This document shows positions 1 through 11,500 of a stretch of 64,000 bases of DNA, one piece after another. The position numbers and the translations under genes are program-made. The first letter of the stretch is position 1. Each line of letters opens with the position of its first letter. Under the pieces are notes generated by a model. The model was not told where the DNA came from. It saw nothing but the letters and a program-made list of their open reading frames with translations, and ran no database searches. Source of the DNA: Amyelois transitella (lineage: Eukaryota; Arthropoda; Insecta; Lepidoptera; Pyralidae); assembly GCF_032362555.1 (NCBI RefSeq), contig NC_083525.1, positions 3,209,501 to 3,273,500 of the forward strand, in the 5' to 3' direction.

Positions 1-2520
1 AGTGATAGTGATATTCATAATTCCATACTAGTGTTAAAAGATGGTTATATAGTTTCTAACCAATAAACTGAAAAACAACTACTTTCATAGATTTTCCATA
101 TAAATTGAATACAGATATTAGAAGCTTCTGGTGGGGTGACAAGCTCTCATTTCTGAGAATTTTCAGGATACCGCCCCTTGCAAAATTTATGAATAGTTAC
201 TGATATTACAAAGTGGTAAATTTTGTAACGATGATTGATTTTCAGAAATATGGAAACCATTATTTTTTTATTTTTTAGCCGTTATAAAGGTACATTATCT
301 GCGGGTAATGGTAGAGGGTGCACCAGGGAATTGGCCAGATGAAAGAGAGAATATAAGATAGATACCTTATTACTATCGTGAATAAGCCCAATAGTCCTTT
401 TAAGTGTCTTTTTGACAAGAAATGATACATACAAACAAATGATCACGTCTATATCCCTTGCAGGATGGACAGAGCCAGAAGTTTCGAAAGGACTGAAAGG
501 TCACGTTCAGCTATATAATTCAGATTGAAATATTGACAGTACAGCACATCGCTTAAAAGTAGAATCCCAAGATTTTTAGATTTCTCCTGTTTTTAACCAA
601 TCGATAACTAACAAGTTATTACTGCTTTTGTTATTGTCAATATTAGTAAAGATAATTTCGCGTTTTTGCGAGCGATAAATTGGCGTTACCCTTCAAAGCT
701 CGTCGACCGTAAACTGATGAAGCGATAACATCAAGGCAACAGATACGGTTATTTAATTTATTTTTTGCGGTTCGGAAGTGATGAATACGCCCAAGTTTTT
801 GAGTTTTTTTCAATAGTTTCTCATCGGGTTTAGTAAAAATAGAATCATTATTTGTACGGTAACTATTCAACGTAATAGTAGTTACTCATAAGATTCGGAT
901 TAGCATTAATTGTTAGTTGAAAACAGATAAAATAAAAAAAAAAACGATGACGTTATGAAATTAAATAATAAAATAATTAAGTTGATACATTTCCTATATT
1001 AACTTTTAGAATAAAATAGAATAGATTTATTTTCAAAATTGGATACAAGGTATCACTTATTGACGTCACATAACTTAAATCTAGTTATAACTACTACTTT
1101 TCTGTTCTTCTTTCTGATATGCTCTCATAGACCCAAAAATAATATACACTTACAATTAAATAACGGACGGAATAAATACGTTACTGACGTACTACGACGG
1201 ACCTACTAAAATATCACATATTTTTAACGTCAGTATATGATTCATATCTAAAATATTCAAAACCCTATGTCTTTTAAATAGAAGTGATTTTTCGTAGTAA
1301 TTTGTTACGCCGCTACGGTGGCTCTACGACAGCAGTTCCTCGTAGCGCGTCCTACGAACCGCTCGCTACGAGCAACGCGCCCTCTACGAAAGTCGGAATT
1401 TTGTTTCAGCTATATTGTGATGTTTATGTTTACTAAAACATTGTAAACAAAATAATTTTCTTGTTCATTAGCTAGGTAGTTTGTAAATGTTGTTTTAAGG
1501 TAGGTTAAACAAATACTGATTTTGAGTTAACGAAGTTTTGAATAAAATTATTGACGATGAATAGTTAAAGTTCTTCAGTTAAAGAAAGTCTCGTATATAT
1601 ATATTATCATTAAAAAACCTTTCTTGTGAAGAAATTTGTGACACGCAGGCAACCTTTCACAAAATATTTTATGGTGAACGGCAATATAAATAATCTTTTA
1701 AGGTACGCATTATTGAATTTAAAGTTTAGAATAAAAATAAATAATCAGAAAATATTTCAAGTATCTTACTAGTACTTATAAAACTAAGTTTTAATTTTCT
1801 TTACTTGACAAGTAAGATCTCTTAGTGGATAACATAACAGATTGTCAATCCATCGATCTCATCTGATTTAAAATGACCTAGTTGACATAAAACTCATTAG
1901 TTCGACATTCATGGCGCCCTAGTTACCGAACTTTATTTATAATGCGAGACAATGACCGCCATAACAACAATTTATATGATTGTTTCCGTCTGTTTGTGTG
2001 GTTCAGATAGACTGACAGAATATTCCACGATTGCTTTGTATCAATATCAATTTTATCATACACATCTTACGTCTTACCTGGTAGACAGAGCCAAAAGTCT
2101 CGAAAAGACGCAAAGTACGTGATAAGTATACTTGGATGATTATTTGATACAATTGAGATTCATATAGGTATTAGAAGATAGTTTTGATAAAAACATGTTT
2201 GTGTTTTCGAATTCATCACTACATAGTACAAAACAAAGTCGCTATTTTAGTCTGTTTGTCTGTATGCTTAAATCTTTAAAATTACGCAACGGATTTTGAT
2301 GCGGTTTTTTGTAACAGGTAGAGGTAGTATTCAAGAGGAAGGTTTTTATTTATAATAACATTTATAATTTTGCACCCGGGGCGGGTCGCTAGTTAATCAA
2401 TAAAATATGAACGTAGGTTGATGAAAAAAATTTAAAAATTCGCAAAAGGAACCTGTTAATCAATAAAACGTACTGAATTACATACCGTTTGAAAATTATA
2501 CATAAATCTTTTCTTAACAG
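1..2520. other. Upstream AT-rich non-coding region with repeat scraps
   Basis: No credible gene is seen; the longest open frame (643-870, minus) is short, has no splice context and resembles nothing I know. The region holds pieces of the common dispersed repeat (about 441-585 and 2068-2175, both plus), a GC-richer patch with repeated CTACG/CGTAG words (about 1296-1393), and a repeat tail at about 2265-2390 that ends in a GC-rich stretch and GCTAG, like the Helitron-type tails elsewhere in the window. An upstream 5' UTR exon of ARMC2 may lie here, because the first coding exon is preceded by a good splice acceptor at 2519-2520, but I cannot place it. Confidence 0.6.
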
Positions 2521-2523
2521 GGA

Positions 2524-5500
2524 ATGAGCGACCGAGGCGCGCGACGCGGCGCGGGCGCACCTTTCTACGCGCCCCCGCGTAGGAAAACTTCGGCTGAAAT
2601 CATCAGCGAAGCGAGAGCTGCCATATATGGAGGTAACTCACGTCACAATGTGAAACGTAGCTCAATTCTCTTTTCTTCCTTAATAGCTTATGCTTAATAG
2701 GTATGTTTGGCACAAAATTATAAACGAGTACAAGAAGCAGTTTTCAAAAGTACCTTGTTCTGTTGTTTATTGTATGATACCTAGACATAATTTCGAGTAG
2801 GTGATAGTGATGAGCAGTTACTATCTGGTTAGCATTTTGCACTGGTCGGGGATCAGCAACGTTCAGTCAGAAGTCAAAGCCCAATTCTATAGTCTGAAAT
2901 TTTCTAGATCCTGAACACCAAGCTTCACTGTATTAGACACAGATGGTGGTACATTATTCAAGAATTGATCATTTCAATAGGCTTGCGATACCATGATGCC
3001 CTCAAAATGGCAAGAAAAGGCACACGGATGGGTTTTAGTGGGTAGGTTGGTACACTAGGCGCCAGGAGTCCCACACTCTCCCGGGTAAAGACCTGGGGGG
3101 TCATCCATAAAAGGTTTCCCATTTGATAACACAAAAAAATCAAAAGATCATAGCCTTAAATATATATGGCTTAGAAGCGAGGGACCCAGACGTAGCGTAC
3201 ATAAAATCACGCCTAGGCAGAGACATCGTTCTACTTGCCACGCGCTCTGCATACTTCGTTCGCTTCATCTATATTAAAATTAAGAAAAACTCAACATTTA
3301 AAACCAAAACACCCAACAAGATTTTATACCAAATCCACGATCGGTATAATCAACCTTTGTGATCGCTATAGAAAATCTACTTGATCTTAATATCTATTAT
3401 GATAAGCTCTTCTATTTTTTAATTACTTCTTGCCACTTGTATATATATATTATTATTTTATTTGTTCTCTTGAAATAATGTCTCCAGATGACGACTGATC
3501 TATGGCCTTATAGTCAAATGTTATGCTTTAGTTAAACAGTACACTCGTCAGTGGTATTTTCAGAACATTTCACTGTACCTATCGGTGGCTCTACGGTCAT
3601 CATATCTGTCCATCTTGTCAGCGAATGTCCTTGACCTACATTTACGCAAACACATTTATTATTTGACTAGAACGATTCTAAATTCGAATAAAAGATGATG
3701 AAGCAATTCCAATGAATACGCCTTTTGTCGTGTTAGGTAGCTATTTCCGAGTTTCTGTCGGAAATACATTAGAAATAGAACAAAAAAGGTTGATATTTTT
3801 ATTTTCAACTTAACATCATCATCAATACGAGTATACCTATATAGATACAATTAAATAAAGTTTATCTGTAAAAGTTCTATCAGCTGATTCCATGTAGGTA
3901 ACATAATAAGTATATGTATAAAAAAAAATTTAAACAGTAAGTTTAATCACCTATACTGCCCGCAACTCAACTTCCCTTCGATGATAAATTCCACAAAACA
4001 AAAGTAGGCACTTAATTTGAGTTTATATATAACTTTTGAAAGCCATAAAATGTGCTCATGTTTTCTTAATCCGGCCCCGTCGTGCATGTTTTTTCGTTAA
4101 AACAAATATGCAAAACTTCTCTCTTTATAAAAGATACTTATAGCCTTGAATAGTGTGCAGTGTGTGGGTATGGATAATGTAAGTCACGATAACCATTTGC
4201 TTTCGTTAGATGTTTAATTTTATCAGCCTGCAATTCCATAATTTTTACGAAATCTGTGGTATAAAATTATATATGGTAAAAAAGTTAATAATTCGCGCTA
4301 CATCGCTCGTGATCACAATGCCGTATAAATGAGTTGTAGTCACGCGAATTGGATACATTTATTTTCTGCCATGCCACGTCAGACTTTGGTTTTGGTCGCT
4401 CAAAGATTTTTTTGTGGTTCTGGTAGTTAGTGCTACTTATACCTATCTATAAAATAAACTACTATTTTGAATTAGGTTTAGTTAAAACCTAATTCAAAAT
4501 TTTGATAAAACTTTTGAATCTTTTCGTTTTATTTGTTTGTCACAAACACACAAAGTACCTAAACTAGATTGGTTATGTACCTAACTTAATAAAAACAAAC
4601 ACATACAGATTATCATAGACCTAATAATAATTAACATTTTATTTAAGACACATAGACCTTTAAGACTGTAGATACGTATGATTATAAATTATATTAATAT
4701 GTTTAAAAAAACGTAAATTGTTGTCAAAAAAACTCAAAATATCCATGCAATGCAGTAGAACGTTTCTTTTCCACTCTGCCCGAAATACACGTTCATTTGT
4801 GTACCTACTGTTCAATGCTCCGTAATTTACGTATTGTAATTGTAAACAGTAGCAATAAAACTTTCATTACAGCTTTCTCCTTAAGTTAGGGGGTGTTTCT
4901 TCAAGGTGATTGAACCGAGGGTCGGTCAAATCGACCTGCTTGGTAACCAAGGTGAAAACCAGCAATCACACGCCATACGCTCCCAGGGTAATTTAACTCA
5001 TAAGCATATAGTAATTAAGCACAAATTGGCTTATGAGTATTAGTTTCATGAGGCTTAAAACCGGAAAAAAGAGGATTTTAACTGGTCTGTTTATACATAT
5101 TTGTAAGATTAACTTTTGTTGATCTATACCCTGTTCCAGAAAGCAAAAAATATGAATTTTTATTTGTTTTATCAAATAATTTCGATTAATAGAAACACAG
5201 CTAAGACAATCATTTATGAAATCACAATCAGTCTGAAATCAATGCAGGTTTACTAAGCAAATATACAAGGGGAGTGTGAATGGGAACGTTCGAGTGAGAA
5301 GTCTAGATAAACGACTAGACAAACGTACCTTGCTCAAATCGAAGACGTTTTGGAGTAAGTACGAGTAAAATGTCAAGTCTAGAGTAGATACCTGAAACCG
5401 TTGCTTGCATGGAAATAGTTATGAATGTGGATGAAAGAAAAGAATTATGTAATGATTGTGGCAAGGAGAAAGATGTAGTCTGCCTAACCGTCCGGGAGAG

Positions 5501-8500
5501 AGGCGTTGTTTTATGTATGAATGTCCAATTTAGCAGCTATAATAATACCAAAAAATGGACACACGATACATTTGCACTTCAAATGGACACATCACAATTC
5601 AATGCAAGAAAGTATTTTGTCTTTTTAAGCAAAAATGTCCTGCCGGAATCCTTCTTCTTGGAATGCCACATCTAAATCATATTTCAGAAATGAGCAGCGC
5701 ATCGTCCAGTGTGGGGGGCGGCGCCCTACGGCCATTACGCACGCGGCGCCCCTTCACGCCGAGGGAACCCCAACGTACCCTGTTCAACGACAGGGCGCGC
5801 AAGAAGGACCCACGACCGCCTAGTGCTTTTGAGTAGGTATTTTCATGTAAAAAACAGGTTTGTACCATTTTTGGTTACCTATCTTCCAAGCAATTGACTG
5901 GATGCAGCATACATCCAACCACGATCCAATATTTGCAGAGATAAGGCGAGAGTCGCGTCGTTTAAAAACCTGACACACCCGATCCAGGATCGTGGTCAAA
6001 AGTGCAACCCTGGCTCATCTCCAGAGAGGTAAGAATGTTACCAAAACTAACGCCCAGAGAATGAAGAGAATAAGCAATCTCCCGGGGTAACCCAGCTTAG
6101 AACATGGTTGCACTTTTAGTTGTCAATTTTTTTTCTCACGATGTTTTCCCTTATCGAAAGGCACTTACCAACCTAGGTATGTATATTCTTCATCATATCA
6201 TTTTAAACATTCTGTTCCTATATCTTTCACAGCCTCAAGTACCTAAGCCTATCGGACACGAACATGGACGTGACGTCAGCGATCCTCGGCGCACAAGTAT
6301 CCACATTAGAAGAGGACAGCCTGAACGGCGTCCTGCTCACCGAGCTGCAGAACAATGTCAAGAAGAAGCCACTTGTAAGTCAAAACTCATTAAAACCACC
6401 ACCTCTTTCGCTTTGTGTCCACTTGATATCCACTAGAATACGCCGCGTTATGAACGTTTCAGATCAGCAAAATAAGCCTACAACAGGCTGCAAAAGACAG
6501 CTCATTAACATACAAGTCACAGAAGTAGAAGTAACTGTATCCTACTGTGAAATGTTTTGACCCCTATATTATTGATGCCAATTCTGTACAGCCATAAAAC
6601 TAGAAGATGAGGTCAGAAATGTAATCAGATAGACAAAAGCATTATTTATTTAAAGAAAGGTATAGACATAAACTTATGTTAAAGTTACGACCGGCCCGGC
6701 CAGCTCATGATCGCCCGGTGGAAGGCTGGTCAGGTTTCCCGAAGCTACCACATCTGAGCGGACGCAGTAAGCCTTTGCACAGACGGAATACCACGGGACA
6801 GTCGCCAGAAGGCAAGTATAAACAATTTTATTCATAAGACCTATATTTTCTCTATAGTGAAGCCTGAGTACCTACGCCGAAGATTGGACAAAGTGGAGAG
6901 AGATAAATATTGGAAGGCAAACCCCTGCCCCGAAACATTGCGATGGAGAGTGTAGCCGCGGAATGCGCAAAGATGAAAAAATTTGATGAAATGGGAAACC
7001 TTAAATTACGTATATCTCACAAGAATCGATGTTTAATATTTATTATTTTTATATATTTTTCTACTTTTTCAAGCTCAAAAGTGCCTGTGAACTGTTAGAG
7101 CTTCGTTTTGATAAAATTAAGACGCGCTTTATAAAGAATGGAGGATGTTCCATTTAACTTCATCGACAAGAGTAAGCTCTAAATACGTTAAGGGAAGAAG
7201 ATCATGACGGAATATTCCATATTTCAGAAAACAAGACTATTGATCTCTCCCACGCGTTAACAATTTCGAGACCATTAGCCTGCGCAAGCGGCGACAGCGT
7301 AACAGCTGGTAACTGCTGTAGCAGTAAATGTAAGAATGTCACATTGAAACAGTTTTTCATTATGACATGAACTGTTTAAAAATATAGTAGAGCTAGAATT
7401 GTTGATTTGTTTTTCAAGAAGCTTAGTAAAAGGTAATAAGTAGTATGTATTATTGTGGAAGATTTCTGTGCTTAAAGATACCTTATCTAGCAAAGTTGTT
7501 TTTTATAATAAAACAACAACTTTTCACATAGAAAATGTCGCATATCTTTTATTAGTTCAACAGTGGTATATATTCTTACAATTTCCAACCAACAAACTTT
7601 AGGTACATTTTACGATTTCAGCTCTCAGCCCTGACCCAATGGGTAAGAGACGGCAGTTTGCTCTCTCCAAATCGCTGACATACGACGTTCCCCCAACTGA
7701 TGACCTTGGGGAGATTCCAGTCAAGCACTTGGAGGTTCAGCTCCCCAACACATCCGGGGACTATGAAAGGTGATTTCTTCCTGTGCTGTGATGAATGAAG
7801 AAGAAACAAATTTGTACAATCTACTAACTTTCATCTTCTCTATCCGAACAGAATGAGTTTCCTAGAACTAGCAGAGGCCCTGTCGCAACGAAGTAGAGAC
7901 TCAGAACGCACAGTTCACCTGCTAGATTGTCTGCAGAGACGTCTGGAGCAGTCAGCTCCTTCAGGAAGTCTCCGTGAGCTGGTGATGCGGGCATTGTATA
8001 CCCACGTCGACAGTGACCAGGAGGCAGTACTTGTTGCTATAGCCAGGGCTATGTTAACGGTGAGGATTTTCTACATTGGTCGATTCGGTTTGTTTTCATC
8101 ACCTTTAGGAAATCTCTCGGAGTTGGTGATGAGAAAACACAAATACACAAACGCACAATTCGGTTGTGAGTAAAAGACACCTCAAGGCCAGAAACGTCAC
8201 AGAGTCACTCAGTTTTCTTTTTTAATTAGGGTTATAATTTTCTAATGACGCTGTAAGTAGTAAATTCAGATAGCTGCATTTTTACCTTTTTCAGTTATAA
8301 ACATTTTTTTTCAGATGCGCGTGACTGGGACGCATCTAGCTGCTGCATGCAAACTTGTCTTCAAAATTGCGAGGAATGACAAAAACGACCATTTCTTCAG
8401 GAACACAAATTTACTGGGTAAATATTAAACTTTTTCCATGGTCGCGTAATGCAAAGGAGCGCAATGTATTTTCAACATTTATTCTGAAAATAATATAAAA

Positions 8501-11500
8501 GTAGGTAGGACTAATTTAGGCTACGTACGAATGTGTTTACAAAACTTTGTTTTTCTCACCCCATTAAAAATTTATTTTTGGCATAGGACTCAGGGTCAGA
8601 GTCAGGCGAACTACAATACCCTTAGCTTGCATGAAGATCAATTATGATCTCCCGTAGTTTTTCCACATATTCTACACTTACTTGCTGCAATTTTTTAATT
8701 TGGTTTACAAAACAAACATATTTAGTTCACAGTAACATAGGTACCTTCAATTGTAACAGAACTGTTAGTGGAGGGATGCGGCCGCGCAGACCCGGTGTCG
8801 GAGGGCGAGTGCTGCGTGTACGGTGCGGGCGCGCTGCGCTTCCTCGCGCTGGAGCCGCGCCTGTGTGCGCAGGCGCACCGCGCGGGCGCACTGCATCTCA
8901 TCGCGTTGCATCTCAAGATACTGAACAATGCGGTATTTTGATTTCCATTTTGAGTTTGTTCAACTTCACACGTCTCGTCCTCCTGGCTTTAGTGCCGGTT
9001 CTATCCATAATACTCTTATCACTCCGGAGTATGCCTTTAACTATGGATCTTGGTGAGTCAGGCTTTTACTCGAAACGACTCCTATCTGACCTTTACAACC
9101 TTTGCAGGTAAACCTAACCCATATTGGATCGATCATGGTTACACATTCAGTTATCTGAATGTGCAGGTTTCCTCACGATGTTTTCTCTCACCGGTTTATA
9201 TCCAAACTAATTTGCACAACTTCGAAAATAGTTATTGATACATGGCCGAGATGTGATTCCAATTTTCTGCACAACACCTATCCCTGAATCGCCTTTTATG
9301 ACGTCCATTGGAAAGATATATATCTAGTGGTTCTATTCTAAACCAAGCCGGAAACCAAACGGCAGTCTCTAACAAATTTGATGTATCACTATTTTATCAA
9401 AGGTGACCTGTTAAGATTTCTGTTACAGAAAGCAGAGAACCCCCGCGATGTATCGGAGCAGTCCACGCACGCGCTGTACCAGCTGACGGGCGCGCTCCGC
9501 AACCTGGCGGGCGCGGGCTCGCAGGCGCGCGCCGCGTTCGTGGCCAGCGGCGCGCTCGCCGAGCTGCTCGCCGCGCTGCTGCACCATACGGACCGTGATG
9601 TGCTCACCAATGTTGCGAGATGTCTGAGGCAAGCAAACCTACATGTATATGAGTAGCGGGAGCGATAAAGGGAAGATCTTCCGCCAGGCTAGGTGTTATG
9701 CCTGGAGAACTGTCTTTTTTTATAACTATGATGAGAACAGAGTTTGCCTGATGGGCATTTACTATTACAGCGGGACAGTTTTAGGCGAAGGCTCGACGCT
9801 CCTCCCACAGCCTTTTCTTTTGAGACTTTGCTTTTGAGCGATGCGAGCAATGCAAACATGCGAACGGATCCACCTGGGGAACCGCTCCAACGATGTCCGA
9901 TGACCTTATAAAGAAACTAAATTAATTTGTTTTTTTTTGTATTATTAGATTTGTTATGTTATTGTCATGAAGACCGGAGGCGAATTTGAATTTTAAAATA
10001 TCGGACGGCTGATTTATTACATAAGAAGCCGTCTTCTTAAGAAGATTAAGAATTATTGTTTTAGAATATTAGGAAGTGATTATAAAGCCAACCCATATTC
10101 TTAATAAGCTGATTAAAAAACCAGAACAAATAACCGGAATGTTTGATTTCAGCGTGTTATCAGCGGACGAGTGCTGTTGCGCGTGGCTGTGCGCGTGCCC
10201 GTGGTCCGCGCGCGCCGTGCTCCGCGCGCTGGCGGCGTGCGCGGCGCGCGCTGCGCTGGCCGTGCGGCTCGCGTACACGCTCGGCAACATGGCCGCCGCT
10301 GACCCACAAGCGGGGCTCAATGTTAGCACGCATAATCATGTCTATATCACTTGCGGAGTAGTCAGAGTCAACGTAAAATAGTGATAGGTTGCTAGCGCGA
10401 TAGGCTAAATGAAGAATCCCAGGTTACATCCCAGCTTACCTATCACTTAATCCTTATCTTGGGATTATTTGCCACAAAATCAAGATAAGTGCACTTTATC
10501 GCACCATCACGGCGTTGACGGCATTTGTGGCGTAGCGGTGGTGCGTATATATATATATACTTAGTAGACTACTAGAGCGGTAGTAGGTAGTGGTAGAATA
10601 AGTAAATTCTTGTAGCCTTTAATTTTTTTCTTTTTAGATTTACAACGAAGAAGGCGGAGTGGACGTGCTGCTTACGATCCTGGAGTCATACACGACGCGG
10701 AACCAGGAGAGCAGAGAGGTCGACCCTGATGCAGATCCTGATCTACATTTAGTTGGTAAGAAACAAGCTAATTTGCTATAATATGCAGTATGTATGGTGG
10801 CGGTGTGCCACCACCAAGAAAAAAAAACAAATAAGACAGTCCATCTCGTTCCCATAGATGTCGTAATAGGCGACTAAGGGATAGGTTTGTAAACTTGAGT
10901 ATTCTTCTTCTTCTTCTTCTTTAAGGCTATAGGCCTGCGACTGTCACTATTTGAATCTTAATTCTAGTCAAAGAGCTGAACATGGCCAATCAGTCTTTTC
11001 TGTCTGCTGTCTCTGTCTACCCTGCAAGGGATATAGACGTGACTGTATGTATGTATGTATGCAGAAATTGTGGTGATAAAATAAACCGCATTTATTAATG
11101 GTTACATTTTCAGGTACAGACCTAGGTGGGTCCGACGGATCAAACGAAGATGTTTTAATAAAGGTGCGTCTGTACAAGTAATAAAATACTATATTTCCAT
11201 ACCAGGTACCTAACTCGGATATCTTAATATTTTTCCACTTTTCAGACAGTTCGAGTGGTAGCCAATATATGCTTAGCTGAACGGGCTGGCCGAAGTTTAG
11301 CGGCGACACACGCTGAAAGGACGATCCGAGCTCTGCTGGCTTGCCTGGAGCTGGCTGAGAAACAGCCTGTTGATACGGTGGTACGTTTTTAATCAAAGAA
11401 TTTCTTCTCGAGTCGGAATAGGTAGGTAGTTAAGTTAAGGAAACCTTGTTGCACCATAAAATAAAAGTAAATCGAGTTTTTAATAAACAGCTGGTTTAAG

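Noticed and set aside
643-870. 75-codon minus-strand open frame upstream of ARMC2
   Set aside because: No known motif, no splice context and AT-rich composition typical of chance frames here.
5409-5675. 88-codon frame with Cys pairs that looks like a small zinc-binding protein
   Set aside because: Its first third matches the tail of a LINE seen elsewhere in the window, so it is a decayed repeat.
8644-9111. 155-codon plus-strand frame overlapping ARMC2 exon 10
   Set aside because: Wrong frame relative to the ARMC2 exon at 8760-8932; it is open only because the exon is very GC-rich.
10968-11396. 142-codon minus-strand frame
   Set aside because: Covers a repeat copy and the antisense of ARMC2 exons at 11114-11163 and 11246-11380; no independent support.
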